Shown: positions 35,205 to 48,220, counted from the stretch's first letter. The stretch: DNA of 64,000 bases from Candidatus Gastranaerophilales bacterium (GCA_947625495.1 CANQOQ010000008.1:1-64000), one strand, 5' to 3'. The notes: generated by a model from the letters alone, not told the origin. Numbers and translations: made by a program.

Positions 35205-36909
35205 TTTCAATCTCCAATTCATTTACAGAATTAATAACCTTCTTTGCGCCAAATTGTTTTAGTTTTTGTTTCAAATCGTCTGATTTATCCTGAGGAGGAA
35301 GAACTCCAACAGGATAATAGCCTGCTTCACTCGCCGCTTTCATATCGTCTACGGTATCACCAAAATAATAGTAATCCTTACCTATTGTAATCATTTTTGT
35401 TAAATTCAATCCGTATGGATCAGGTTTTTCTCTTCCCTGCGGTATATCATCAGTTGTTATTATCGGATAGAATAAGTCTTCGGCGTTAAACCTTTTTATT
35501 GCATACATAGCTTCTTGCTTCAACCTTCCCGTAAATATGGAAAGATTATACTTTTCGGTCAGTTTTTCAAAAAATTCACGGTTAAATAATGGTTCTTCAT
35601 TATTAATCAACCCATTACCATCATTCCAATAAAATTCTTGAAATGTCTCAACCATTTGTTCATAAGAAATTGATATTCCTTCTTGTTCAATTAAATATTT
35701 TGTTAAATCCCAATCATTATTCATTCCGCCCATGTTTTTAACATTCTGTATTTCAATTGGGTTAATTTTTTTACCCGTATATTTTTCATAAGTTTTTTCA
35801 ATAGCAATCCTGTATGATTTGGTTGCATTTACTAAAACTCCGTCCATATCAAAAACAAGATTGGGTTTAATTTGAAGTGCTTTTTTAATTTTTTCGACAG
35901 CATTTTTTGTCGGAATAGTCATTCTTATATGATTTTCTAACAGATGTCCTTTTTTATATATTTTTACCGAAATATTTTTCTTTTCGAGTTTTTTATATAC
36001 GTACTGAGCTTTTTGCCCAAAATCTATAAGCAGAAAATTGGCATAAGAATCATATACTTTCGCATTTAAATTTTCAAAAAAGTCTTTAAGTTCTTTTTTG
36101 GAATCTTCAATTTCATTTCTGATATTTATAAAATAATCAATATCAGAAAGCGCTAAAATTCCTGCTTTCATTGCAATTGCATTTACACTATAGGGAGATA
36201 TAACTTTCTTTAAATTTTGAATATTTTCTTTACTGCTTACAATATATCCGAGTCTTAACCCTGCAAGTGCAAAATCTTTTGAAAAAGATTTTACTATGAA
36301 AATATTGTCATACTGTTTTACCAAATCTTTATTTGAAATACCGCAGTATCCTGCGTATGTTTCATCAATAATAATTACTTTTTCAGGATATTTTTCCGCA
36401 ATATCATTAACAAATTTTTTATCAACTATGCTGCCTGTAGGATTATTCGGAGAAGCAATATAAACGATTTTTACTTTGCTGTCATCAAGTTTAGACATAA
36501 AATCGTCATAAGGAAATTCCCATTTTTCTTTAAACGGAACTTTTATAATATTCCCTGCTTGGATTAGAGTGTATATAACAGGCATTTCAAAAGAAACATC
36601 AAGAGTAAGAAGGGCTTCACCTTCTTCAAGATATGTTTGAATAATTCCGGAAATAGCTTCATCTGCACCGTTTGTAACTTTAACATTATCAATGGATACA
36701 CCTTGATAATCTGCTATTTTTTGGGATAATTCTCCATAAAAAGGATAAAAACTTATATTTTTATAATTTATGTTTTTTATACCTTCAATAACTTTTGGAG
36801 AAGGTCCATAGTTATTTTCATTACTGTCAATTTTAATGTCCCAATCCTTTTCATACATTGGAACAAAATAGCCCGTCATATTTTCAACTGATTTCTTCGG
36901 TTTAATCAT
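35182..36909 (-). CDS. hisC: Fused histidinol-phosphate aminotransferase and HAD phosphatase
   Basis: 575 aa in two parts. Residues 1-345 are a HisC aminotransferase: SNENNYGPSPKV, ASPNNPTGS, the PLP lysine K211 in SFSKDFALAGLRLGY, and the arginine-containing RMTIPT. Residues 350-575 are a HAD hydrolase: LVFDMDGVLVN (D354, D356), FTGRLK, KPDPYGL and FGDTVDDMKAA. Next to hisB, the HAD half is a good candidate for histidinol-phosphatase, so one protein may do two successive steps. The overlap with hisB supports coupled expression. The phosphatase role is inferred. Confidence 0.85.
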   Translation of the reverse strand: MIKPKKSVENMTGYFVPMYEKDWDIKIDSNENNYGPSPKVIEGIKNINYKNISFYPFYGELSQKIADYQGVSIDNVKVTNGADEAISGIIQTYLEEGEALLTLDVSFEMPVIYTLIQAGNIIKVPFKEKWEFPYDDFMSKLDDSKVKIVYIASPNNPTGSIVDKKFVNDIAEKYPEKVIIIDETYAGYCGISNKDLVKQYDNIFIVKSFSKDFALAGLRLGYIVSSKENIQNLKKVISPYSVNAIAMKAGILALSDIDYFINIRNEIEDSKKELKDFFENLNAKVYDSYANFLLIDFGQKAQYVYKKLEKKNISVKIYKKGHLLENHIRMTIPTKNAVEKIKKALQIKPNLVFDMDGVLVNATKSYRIAIEKTYEKYTGKKINPIEIQNVKNMGGMNNDWDLTKYLIEQEGISISYEQMVETFQEFYWNDGNGLINNEEPLFNREFFEKLTEKYNLSIFTGRLKQEAMYAIKRFNAEDLFYPIITTDDIPQGREKPDPYGLNLTKMITIGKDYYYFGDTVDDMKAASEAGYYPVGVLPPQDKSDDLKQKLKQFGAKKVINSVNELEIENETVLQS

Positions 36910-36916
36910 AATTTAC

Positions 36917-37645
36917 CTATTTTACAAAGAAATCAGCATTAACATAAACATTAATTTTCACTTTGCCTGCTTCGACAGGAGTGGATATAGCAGCTTCTTC
37001 GTTAGCTGAGTCCATCACCATTTTAGCACTGTAAAACCTGCCGTTTGAAACAGACATATTTGTTGAACAGGAAGCTCCTATTTGTTTTACTCCTGTAACA
37101 ACAGTTCCTGCGGCCTTTGCTATTGAATTAGCTTGAGTCCTTAAATCCTTTAACAAGGAAGGATAAATATCCTGACATACACTGTTATCATTTTCATAGG
37201 AATAATAAAGCCCGTTTGTTCTGTTTGCTCCGTTTTTTATTGCTGTATCAATAAATAAAGCAACTTTTGACGTATCTTTTGTTTCGATTGTTACAGAATT
37301 AACCGCCATATAATTTTTTATTACTCGTTTCCCTGCAGAAGTTGAATATACGGGATTTACGGAAAAATTATTTGTTTTAATTACATCAGTAGATGAATCC
37401 GAAACTGATTTAAGTGCATTTATAATTACCGATGATATTTGATTATTTTTTTCAGCTGCTTTTTGAGCGGTATCTGCGGTATTTTCAACTGCAAATGACA
37501 CTCTTGCAAAATTAGGTTCAACTTCTTTAGTTTTTGAAGCATTTAATGAGATATATCCGGAATTTTTTACCTCTGATTCAGCTTTGACACATATTCCGCC
37601 AAATAAAATTAAACTTAAAATAACATACACAAAATACTTTTTCAT
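36917..37645 (-). CDS. SIMPL/DUF541 periplasmic protein
   Basis: 242 aa with a signal peptide (FVYVILSLILFGGICVKAE). The mature part has the SIMPL domain pattern: ISLNASKTKEVEPNFARVSF, NNQISSVIINALK and VEAGKVKINVYVNADFF. Proteins of this family are linked to oxidative-stress defence and envelope signalling. The gene is 3 nt from the upstream small membrane protein gene, and ligA precedes that. Confidence 0.82.
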   Translation of the reverse strand: MKKYFVYVILSLILFGGICVKAESEVKNSGYISLNASKTKEVEPNFARVSFAVENTADTAQKAAEKNNQISSVIINALKSVSDSSTDVIKTNNFSVNPVYSTSAGKRVIKNYMAVNSVTIETKDTSKVALFIDTAIKNGANRTNGLYYSYENDNSVCQDIYPSLLKDLRTQANSIAKAAGTVVTGVKQIGASCSTNMSVSNGRFYSAKMVMDSANEEAAISTPVEAGKVKINVYVNADFFVK

Positions 37646-37647
37646 TG

Positions 37648-40138
<2,491 letters not shown>

Positions 40139-40144
40139 AAAAAT

Positions 40145-41515
40145 ATGTCTATTATTAATTATATTGAAAAATACAGAAAAATGAACAGGACCTTATTTAC
40201 GACACCTTCACATTCTCAAGGTGAGTTTATTAGTCCTGATTCGATAAGACTGTTGGGAAAAAAATTTTTTCAATGTGATTACTCCGAACTTGAAGGTTTT
40301 GATAATCTGTCTGACCCTAAAGGAATTATAAGAGAGACTCTGGATAATGCTGCAAAAATATATGAAGCAAAATCAACCTTCTTTTTAACAAACGGCTCAA
40401 CATCAGGCATAATAGCTGCAATGTTTGCTATTCTTAATAAAGGAGATAAGGTTCTTATTGCAAGAAACTGTCATAAATCAGTATATAATGCACTTGTTTT
40501 AACAGGCGCCGTTCCTGTTTGGATTATGCCTGAATATAACCCTGAATGGGGTATTTTTGAATCAATAAATTATAATAATTTAGCCCAAATTCTTGATAAC
40601 AATAAAGACATAAAAGCTCTTTTTATAACAAATCCTTCTTATGAAGGAGCTATGACTGATATTAACAGAATATCTTATATATGCAAAAGATATAAGATAA
40701 AATTAATTGTAGATGAAGCCCATGGCGCATTATGGAATTTTCATAGAGCGCTCGGTATACCTGCAATTACCATGGGAGCCGATATTACCGTCCAATCTCT
40801 TCATAAAACTGCAGGTGCGCTCAACCCTTGTGCGCTTTTACATATCGGAAAAAATTCAACCGTTAATCCTGATGACATCCAAAATGCACTTAATCTTATT
40901 TCAACTACTTCTCCTTCTTATCCCCTGTTAGTTAATATGGAAAGTTCTATTTATTATCTTTTCTCAAATAAAGGAAAATCTAAAATAATTGAGCTTGTAA
41001 AAAATATCAACAGATTTATAAGAAGTATGAAAAATACCGCAAATGTACAAGTTTATTCTCAAAATAACGATATTACCAAAATTCTGCTTAAAGTAGTTAA
41101 TATGTCAGGTTTTGAACTTTCTAATATTCTTTTTGATAAATACGGAATAGAAGATGAACTTGCCAATGAAAAATCAGTTCTCTTTTTAACAGGCTTGGGA
41201 ACTACAAAAAATAAACTTAAAAAACTTGAAAAGGCAATTATTGAAATTTGTAAAAATAATATAAGATTATTTTCTGATGACGATAAAAATAATTCGTTTG
41301 TTCCTATAGAACCAACTGTAAGATATTCTCCTTCTCAAGTTTGGAATAAAGAATCTCAACAAATAAAATTAAAAGATTCACTTTCAAGAGTATGTATGGA
41401 AGTAATAGCTGATTATCCTCCGGGGATTCCTCTGTTAATGCCGGGAGAAGTTATAAAACAAGAGCATATAGATTATCTGTCGTCCTCAAGAGAAAATATA
41501 AAGGTGCTTGCATAG
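40145..41515 (+). CDS. PLP-dependent Orn/Lys/Arg decarboxylase-family protein
   Basis: 456 aa, the short form without a wing domain. PLP features are FFLTNGSTSGIIAAM, VDEAHGALWNF and the Schiff-base lysine in SLHKTAGALNP. The C-terminal DYPPGIPLLMPGE fits the family. It could decarboxylate arginine, lysine or ornithine, or be a related aminotransferase-fold enzyme. It starts an operon with a radical SAM protein and an EamA-type transporter, which hints at a modified amine that is exported. The promoter suggests a leaderless mRNA. Confidence 0.8.
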   Translation: MSIINYIEKYRKMNRTLFTTPSHSQGEFISPDSIRLLGKKFFQCDYSELEGFDNLSDPKGIIRETLDNAAKIYEAKSTFFLTNGSTSGIIAAMFAILNKGDKVLIARNCHKSVYNALVLTGAVPVWIMPEYNPEWGIFESINYNNLAQILDNNKDIKALFITNPSYEGAMTDINRISYICKRYKIKLIVDEAHGALWNFHRALGIPAITMGADITVQSLHKTAGALNPCALLHIGKNSTVNPDDIQNALNLISTTSPSYPLLVNMESSIYYLFSNKGKSKIIELVKNINRFIRSMKNTANVQVYSQNNDITKILLKVVNMSGFELSNILFDKYGIEDELANEKSVLFLTGLGTTKNKLKKLEKAIIEICKNNIRLFSDDDKNNSFVPIEPTVRYSPSQVWNKESQQIKLKDSLSRVCMEVIADYPPGIPLLMPGEVIKQEHIDYLSSSRENIKVLA

Positions 41516-42502
41516 ATGTTTAGTTTTTTCAAAAAAAAATTATATTTTAACTGCCCCCTATTAAAAAACTCTCTTCATTTCTTTTATGATGATATTAGAG
41601 CTTGCTGCACCAATGTGAAAGGGCCTATATTTTATAATGATTATAAAGGAGAAAATGTTGATTGGAACTATATATACAAGAAAAGAAAAGAAATTTTTAA
41701 AAAAATCAACTCGCCTTTTAATAAAGAATTAATTCCCGAAGAATGTAAGGACTGCTGTGATATAAACGATTTTTTATCAAAAGAGAAGCCTCAGGATTTT
41801 TATAACAAAATCGAAAAAATATATTTTCACAACAATATGTCTTGCAACGCAAAATGCACATATTGCACCTATGCGGAAATTGAAAGAGGCTATAAATATA
41901 AAGTTCTTCCTTTAATTAAAGAGCTTATCGAACAAGAAATTCTCTCAAAAAACGCTCTTATTTATATGTCAGGAGGAGAAATTACCATTTCTCCCGAATT
42001 TGAAGAGTTACTCGCTATTCTCATTTCATATTTAGACAGTCAAATTGAAATCCTTACCTCAGGAATCAAATATTGTAAATCAATAGAAAACGGTTTTATT
42101 CACAATAAATTAAGACTAGTTATTTCTCTTGACTCCGGTTATCGGGATACTTACCTTAAAATTAAACGAGTAGATTGTTTTGACAAAGTTGTCAATAATA
42201 TCAGAAATTATATCAATATTTCCGAAAACGCAAAAGAATTGATAACTTTAAAATATATTATTGTTGATAACGTCAATGATAACGAAAATGAAATTGAAGG
42301 ATTTTTAAAACTTGCTAAAAATTTAGGAATAATTAATGTACGTCTTGATTTTGATTATGAGAAATACAAATTTGCAGGAAATAAAAATGTTCCGTTGTAT
42401 TATTTTGACTTGTATAAGAAATTTGACAGTTCAGCAAAAGAAAAAAATCTCAATGTTTTAACCTGCTCTCAAATTGAAGCAATACTTGATAAAAGCCGTT
42501 AA
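41516..42502 (+). CDS. Radical SAM protein
   Basis: 328 aa. The [4Fe-4S] motif is CNAKCTYC, followed by YMSGGEITISPEF and VISLDSGYRDTYL. The N-terminal 100 residues (HFFYDDIRACCTN, CKDCCDIN) contain further Cys that may hold a second cluster. The stop of the decarboxylase abuts this ATG. The substrate is unknown; by context it may modify the product of the upstream enzyme. Confidence 0.82.
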   Translation: MFSFFKKKLYFNCPLLKNSLHFFYDDIRACCTNVKGPIFYNDYKGENVDWNYIYKKRKEIFKKINSPFNKELIPEECKDCCDINDFLSKEKPQDFYNKIEKIYFHNNMSCNAKCTYCTYAEIERGYKYKVLPLIKELIEQEILSKNALIYMSGGEITISPEFEELLAILISYLDSQIEILTSGIKYCKSIENGFIHNKLRLVISLDSGYRDTYLKIKRVDCFDKVVNNIRNYINISENAKELITLKYIIVDNVNDNENEIEGFLKLAKNLGIINVRLDFDYEKYKFAGNKNVPLYYFDLYKKFDSSAKEKNLNVLTCSQIEAILDKSR

Positions 42503-42507
42503 ATCTT

Positions 42508-43365
42508 ATGCAAAACATAATTCTTATTATTTTTATAATCATCAGAATATGCTCAAATCCGCTTGCAGGAGTTATACAGAAAAAACTTTCAGTCCGTAGA
42601 GGTGCAATTGTTATTAACTTTTACTCTTACCTTTTTTTGAGTTTATTATGTTTATCTAAAATCAATCTTATAAAAAGCTTTAATTACACAAATGAATTTA
42701 TAAGCTTAGTATTAATATGCGGAATTTTATGTACTACAGGAATGATATGCATGATAAAAGCCGTAAAAATCGGTGAGTTATCGGTGCTTGGTCCTATTAA
42801 TTCCTATAAAAGCGTAATAGGACTTATTATTGCTTTTATTTTCCTAAAAGAAATACCTTCTGTTCAAGGTATAATCGGGATGATTTTAATTATTTACGGA
42901 AGTAAATTTATTCTATACTCAAAAGAAGAAAAACCCTCATTTAATGTTTTTAAAAGAAAAGATATACAATTAAGATTTACCGCAATGACTTTAACCGCAA
43001 TTGAAGCAGTCCTTTTAAAAAAAATTATCTTAATTTCTTCCGTTGAAATATGTTTTATTTTCTGGTGTTTTATGGGACTTTTTTGGTCGCTCATATTGAT
43101 GTTTATATCTGATAAAAAATTTATTATTCCGAATAGAAAAGATATGGCTTTAATGTTTATAACAGGATTATTATTAGGGTTAATGCAATATTCGACAAAT
43201 TTTGTTTTTGAAAGAATGAACGTAGGATATGCACTTGCTTTATTTCAACTTTCCGCTATCGTTACCGTTTTATTGGGAGCCAAATTTTTTATGGAAAAAA
43301 ATATTATGTATAAACTAACGGGAAGCTTTATTATGATTGTTGGCTCTTATTTAATATTATGTTAA
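42508..43365 (+). CDS. EamA/DMT-superfamily transporter
   Basis: 285 aa with about ten hydrophobic helices in two five-helix halves. AVKIGELSVLGPINSYKSVIG and YALALFQLSAIVTVLLGA are the paired signature segments. It is a likely exporter of a small metabolite. It lies 5 nt after the radical SAM gene in the same operon. Confidence 0.83.
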   Translation: MQNIILIIFIIIRICSNPLAGVIQKKLSVRRGAIVINFYSYLFLSLLCLSKINLIKSFNYTNEFISLVLICGILCTTGMICMIKAVKIGELSVLGPINSYKSVIGLIIAFIFLKEIPSVQGIIGMILIIYGSKFILYSKEEKPSFNVFKRKDIQLRFTAMTLTAIEAVLLKKIILISSVEICFIFWCFMGLFWSLILMFISDKKFIIPNRKDMALMFITGLLLGLMQYSTNFVFERMNVGYALALFQLSAIVTVLLGAKFFMEKNIMYKLTGSFIMIVGSYLILC

Positions 43366-43393
43366 AATATCATAATTATAATATACTTATTTT

Positions 43394-45913
43394 ATGAAAA
43401 AGAAATCAATATTATTTACATTTATATTCAGCACATTTATTTTAATTTTATGTGTTTATTTTTCCTATTTATATGTATTCCCTTTGGTTGTAAATTCGGT
43501 AAAAGTAAATTCATACCTTGAAAAATTAATATATGACAAAACAGGTTTAAAATTAAGTACCGATAAACTCAAATTAAAAACATATAAAAATTTAAGTGCG
43601 TATTTATTAATAAAAAATATCTATTTAGCTGAAGAAAACACAAAAATTTTAAATGCCGATAATTTAAAAATTTATTTTAATCCCGTAAAAAAACAATTAA
43701 ATAAAATAGAAATTGACTATTTATATATCGATAAACAAGGAATGACAAAACTATCCGCTGAAAAGAAACAACAAAATAATACAAAATTTAATTTTAATAA
43801 CCTTCCTTATATAGAAATAAAGAAATCAGAACTAAATGTTGATAACGAAAAAATAACAATAGAAAATATAAAAACTCAAAAAGATACAATAAATAATTTG
43901 ACAGAAATAACCTTAAACTTAGGGGATATTGGTGATTCAAAACTTGAAGTAACAGGTAAAACGGTAAATAACCAATATGAATTTAAAATAAAAGGACAAG
44001 ATATACCGGTAAGAGATACTGAACTTTTTATCTTGAATTTTCTTAAACTAAAAAATCCGAATAAAAATTTTCTCGAAAATTTCTACGATTTTTCAGGCAC
44101 TTATGATATTGATTTAACACTAAAAAAGGGAGATATCACAGGCAAATGCCTAATGAAAAAACTTCATGCAAAAACTGTCAAATATAATATACCAATCGAC
44201 TTAAAAGATTTTATTGTATTTTTTGACGGGAACGAGATAAATGCACAAGCCGACGGACTTTTTGGCGGTGAATATATAAATACTGTCTTTAATTTAACAG
44301 ATTACAACCCGAAAAATAGAGTAATAAAAGGATTTGTGAACACAACATTAACTAATTCATTTACAAAAAAATATATTTCGGATATTACAATAGACGGCAG
44401 TGTAAATGCAGGAATGAGCTACTTTATTAAAGACAAAATCCCTAAAATTACTTATCTGCTTAAAATAAAACAAGGAGCTAATTTAACTTACAAAAAAGCC
44501 AGTTTAGGCTTAACTGATAAAAACAGAAGATTATATGTAAGAACAGAAAAAAATAGCGATAAGTTATATATTAAATCTTTTGATTATTCAACTCAAAACG
44601 GAAAAGAAATAGATAAAATATTAACAGGCGACGGGCTTATAGAAAAAATAAACGGGAAATTAGAACCCAAATACATTACCTGTAAAACAAAAGAATTTGC
44701 ACCGTTAAGTGTAACAGGTTCTTTTGGTGAAAAACTTGATGGCGGATTCTTTAACGGTGATTTAAAATATGATTTTGATAAGAAAATTTTGACGGGGGAA
44801 TTTATACTTACGGATTCCCGTTATAAAGACTTTCTTGTTAAAGAAGCTTCTGTTAAAGCTGATGAATTGATAATGGATATTAATGCTAAAGGTAAATATC
44901 TTAATTCAGACTTTGAAAGTAATATTAATATGCTTAACAGATATTCATCCGATATTGTTATAAATAATATTTATTTGTTCTTAGATAAATACACAATAAA
45001 AAATAACTACAAAAAACATAAAAAAAGAAAAAATATCAACTCCAAGTTAAAAGAAGCGGCAGAAGAAATTAACTTAACTGTTAAGCAAGGACTTATCAAA
45101 ATAAATGAAGTATCAAAAGATAAAATTAAAGTTGAAAACATTGAGATTTTCGGAAAACTAAAAAATGATATCGTCGATTTTACAATACCTCAGGCACAAT
45201 TTGCTAACGGTAATTTAAAAGCAAAAGGTAAATATAATATTTCTAATCACTCTTCTAATGTTGAATTTTGGGCAAATAATATAGATTCAGATAGAGTTGC
45301 ATATATGGTATTTAATTTAAAAGACGAAATAGCCGGAATAGCAAATGCACACTTAACTGCACAAACAAAAGATAATCTTAAATATGTAAACGCTAAAGCT
45401 GATTTTTCAATAAAAGGCGGTTATCTGCCTAAACTAGGCAGTACTCAATTCATTATTAAACGTTCTAAAAAAACCGATAGACCACTCAAAATAAGAATTT
45501 CTGACATTATAAATATTGATATTTCTCAGTCAAAAGCCTTAAGCTCTGATATTAACGGTTCATTTGTTATTTTAAATAAGAAACTGAATGATGTTAAACT
45601 GTTTTCCAAACAAAAATTCCTTTCAATATTCATAGAAGGTGACTATGATATAAACAGAGAAGATGCAAAACTTGAAATTTGGGGAAATTACAATAAAACA
45701 GCTCAGAAAAAAGTAAAAATACTATTTATTCCTCTTTCTTTTATTATGAAAATAATCTTCAAACAAGAAAATACAAAATATTTATATATGGATAAAATAA
45801 AACAAATACCGCCTATAAATGCTACAGAAGACGAAACTGAAACATTCAAAGTTAAAATTAACGGCAACTTAAATAATAATAATGTAAAAGTAGAATTAAA
45901 AAGTTTACAGTGA
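43394..45913 (+). CDS. AsmA/YhdP-like inner-membrane-anchored envelope protein
   Basis: 839 aa. A single N-terminal membrane helix (SILFTFIFSTFILILCVYF) is followed by about 800 residues of beta-rich repeats. SAYLLIKNIYLAEENTKILNA is typical of AsmA-like domain starts. The C-terminal part (LEIWGNYNKTAQKKVKILFIPLSFIMKIIF) contains a hydrophobic patch. Such proteins span the periplasm and move phospholipids to the outer membrane. The 28-nt gap from the transporter suggests one operon. Exact subgroup is uncertain. Confidence 0.72.
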   Translation: MKKKSILFTFIFSTFILILCVYFSYLYVFPLVVNSVKVNSYLEKLIYDKTGLKLSTDKLKLKTYKNLSAYLLIKNIYLAEENTKILNADNLKIYFNPVKKQLNKIEIDYLYIDKQGMTKLSAEKKQQNNTKFNFNNLPYIEIKKSELNVDNEKITIENIKTQKDTINNLTEITLNLGDIGDSKLEVTGKTVNNQYEFKIKGQDIPVRDTELFILNFLKLKNPNKNFLENFYDFSGTYDIDLTLKKGDITGKCLMKKLHAKTVKYNIPIDLKDFIVFFDGNEINAQADGLFGGEYINTVFNLTDYNPKNRVIKGFVNTTLTNSFTKKYISDITIDGSVNAGMSYFIKDKIPKITYLLKIKQGANLTYKKASLGLTDKNRRLYVRTEKNSDKLYIKSFDYSTQNGKEIDKILTGDGLIEKINGKLEPKYITCKTKEFAPLSVTGSFGEKLDGGFFNGDLKYDFDKKILTGEFILTDSRYKDFLVKEASVKADELIMDINAKGKYLNSDFESNINMLNRYSSDIVINNIYLFLDKYTIKNNYKKHKKRKNINSKLKEAAEEINLTVKQGLIKINEVSKDKIKVENIEIFGKLKNDIVDFTIPQAQFANGNLKAKGKYNISNHSSNVEFWANNIDSDRVAYMVFNLKDEIAGIANAHLTAQTKDNLKYVNAKADFSIKGGYLPKLGSTQFIIKRSKKTDRPLKIRISDIINIDISQSKALSSDINGSFVILNKKLNDVKLFSKQKFLSIFIEGDYDINREDAKLEIWGNYNKTAQKKVKILFIPLSFIMKIIFKQENTKYLYMDKIKQIPPINATEDETETFKVKINGNLNNNNVKVELKSLQ

Positions 45914-48220
45914 TTACTTATTTACAGAATCATCTTGAAGCGTATTAAGAAACGAATTTACAAATTCAGCCGTATCAACAGGTTTGCCATACAAATAACC
46001 TTGACCTATTTTACATCCGTTTTGCTTGAAAAATTCAGCCTGTTCCTCAGTTTCAATACCCTCAGCTACAGTTACCATTTTTAATTCATTTGCTAAATTA
46101 ACAATATTTCTTATTATTATTTGCCCTTTTTCATTCTTAATTGTATCTTTAATAAAACCTCTGTCTAATTTTAATACATCAACAGGCAGATATCTGAGCA
46201 TATTCAATGAAGAATATCCCGTTCCAAAATCATCAATAGCTATAGTAAAACCGAGTTCTTTCAATTTTTTTGTAATTTCAATAAATCTTGCTTCATTATC
46301 TAAACAAGCAGTTTCTGTTAATTCTAACTCTAAATACTCAGGCTCTATATTATAAGTTTGCGTTAATAAATGAAGCTCACTTATAAATGAATCGTTATTT
46401 AAATGTAATCTTGAAACATTAACAGAAATAGGAAATAAATTTTTTGCTGATTTTTTTCTTTCCGATAAGAAAATACAAGCCTGTTTCCAAATATATTTAT
46501 CAACTTCAAGAATAAAGCCGTTCTTTTCAAAAATCGGAATAAAATTAATCGGAAGAATAATGCCTTTTTGAGGATGAATCCAACGGACAAGAGCTTCAGC
46601 ACCTTCCAACTTATTGGTCAGAAGTGAAAATTTTGGCTGTAAATACATACTAAATTGATTATCTTTTAATGCCGTATTCATTTCATCTTCAATATTCTTT
46701 TCATTAAGCAGTTTAGCTCTTAAATCATCATCATAAAATTTATAAACTTCAATAAGCTCATCTTTAACATTACGCTTTGCAATGTATGCTTTTTCACACA
46801 TTGAATCGATATCCATAGATTTATCATTGACCAAATAGATACCAAAAGAGAGATTAAGCTGAGCTGTTTTTAAAGAATTTTCCGAACCTAAAGTCCCTTG
46901 AGCCATTTCTTCCTGACAATATTTTGAAATATCAAGCATTAGATTTTGTATAAATTCTTTAACAATAGATTCTTCTCTAATATACTTATATAAAATAATA
47001 TACGTAGCAGCATAATCTCTAACACTAAAACTGCCCTCTGTCAGATTTTTATTGATTATATTTAATATATCTTTTAAAACTTTATTACCATGCTCTATAC
47101 CGTATAATTCATTAATTGCTCTGAATTTTGTAATATCAACGGATATAACGGCATAATTATCCTCACTGTTTTTATCCAGCAAATCTCTTGCAGCAAGTCT
47201 GAATTTATTTTTATTTCCCTGTTCGGTTATATCATCAATAAATCCCATATCATATATAATTTGTTCACTATGTTTAAATAAATTATTTGAATAATAAGTA
47301 AGAAATAATAACAGAATACTTATTAAAACGACAATAACCAGAATACAAGCTAGTATTTTATCAATATGGAGCATTAAAACATGAAGAGGAACAACCGTAA
47401 GTATACAAGAATCAGAAATAATATAAGAAAAAGAAGCTATATACTTAGTCATACCTTCACTGTATACAAAAACACCATTTTTTTTATTTTTAATAAGGTT
47501 TTGTATTTGATTTTTATTGAAAGCAATAAACTTAATATTATTATCAAAAAAATTATTTACTTTTAAATCGGCATTAACAGGTTTAATAATATAGTTGCCA
47601 TTTAAATCAATAACGGCAGAAATACCATTTTCATCATAGCTGTTAAATTTTAAAATTCTTAAATAAGCCTTTGCCTCAATTTGAGCCCCGATATATCCTT
47701 TAAGATTATTATATTTACCATAAACGGGAACTGCAAAATTTTTAATATATCCTGAAGTAACAGAATTATCATGACTTGTGGAAACTAAATCTGCTTTTTT
47801 AGACATAGCTTTTTGAAGTCCTGATATATCAGGTAAATCTACCTTCTGTCCGTTTCGCTGCAATACTATTTTTCTTCCGTCGGGATAAACAAAAAATAAT
47901 CTTAAATAATCATGATCAGATGCATGTCTTGATAAAAAAATCGTAACCCCTTCTTCGGTATAATCTTCAGTATAATCTGAAAGTTTTAAAGAAAGTAATC
48001 TGAGTTCACCCAGTGAATTTATGATTCTACCTCTCATATTAGATGCAGTCTGCATTACAGACTGACCAAAATATTTTTTTACTGAAATAAATTCATTAGA
48101 TAAAATATAATTAACAAAGAAAAGAGCCAATACCGCCATTATTATTGTTACTGTCTTTATTACAGTATGCATTTTTATTATTTTACGCTCTTTTTGCAGC
48201 TGAAATTCTAAATCTATCAC
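45914..48220 (-). CDS. Cyclic-di-GMP phosphodiesterase, dCache plus degenerate GGDEF plus EAL
   Basis: 768 aa starting at GTG 48220 with GGAG seven nt upstream. Two membrane helices (18-40, about 287-310) frame a periplasmic sensor. A GGDEF-fold domain (about 325-500) has RDYAA in place of GGDEF, so cyclase activity is unlikely. The EAL domain (about 520-760) is complete: EALVRW, LELELTETACL, DDFGTGYSS, LKLDRGFI and VAEGIETEEQ. The protein probably degrades c-di-GMP in response to an external signal. Its 5' end is duplicated downstream at 49555-49713. Confidence 0.88.
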   Translation of the reverse strand: MIDLEFQLQKERKIIKMHTVIKTVTIIMAVLALFFVNYILSNEFISVKKYFGQSVMQTASNMRGRIINSLGELRLLSLKLSDYTEDYTEEGVTIFLSRHASDHDYLRLFFVYPDGRKIVLQRNGQKVDLPDISGLQKAMSKKADLVSTSHDNSVTSGYIKNFAVPVYGKYNNLKGYIGAQIEAKAYLRILKFNSYDENGISAVIDLNGNYIIKPVNADLKVNNFFDNNIKFIAFNKNQIQNLIKNKKNGVFVYSEGMTKYIASFSYIISDSCILTVVPLHVLMLHIDKILACILVIVVLISILLLFLTYYSNNLFKHSEQIIYDMGFIDDITEQGNKNKFRLAARDLLDKNSEDNYAVISVDITKFRAINELYGIEHGNKVLKDILNIINKNLTEGSFSVRDYAATYIILYKYIREESIVKEFIQNLMLDISKYCQEEMAQGTLGSENSLKTAQLNLSFGIYLVNDKSMDIDSMCEKAYIAKRNVKDELIEVYKFYDDDLRAKLLNEKNIEDEMNTALKDNQFSMYLQPKFSLLTNKLEGAEALVRWIHPQKGIILPINFIPIFEKNGFILEVDKYIWKQACIFLSERKKSAKNLFPISVNVSRLHLNNDSFISELHLLTQTYNIEPEYLELELTETACLDNEARFIEITKKLKELGFTIAIDDFGTGYSSLNMLRYLPVDVLKLDRGFIKDTIKNEKGQIIIRNIVNLANELKMVTVAEGIETEEQAEFFKQNGCKIGQGYLYGKPVDTAEFVNSFLNTLQDDSVNK

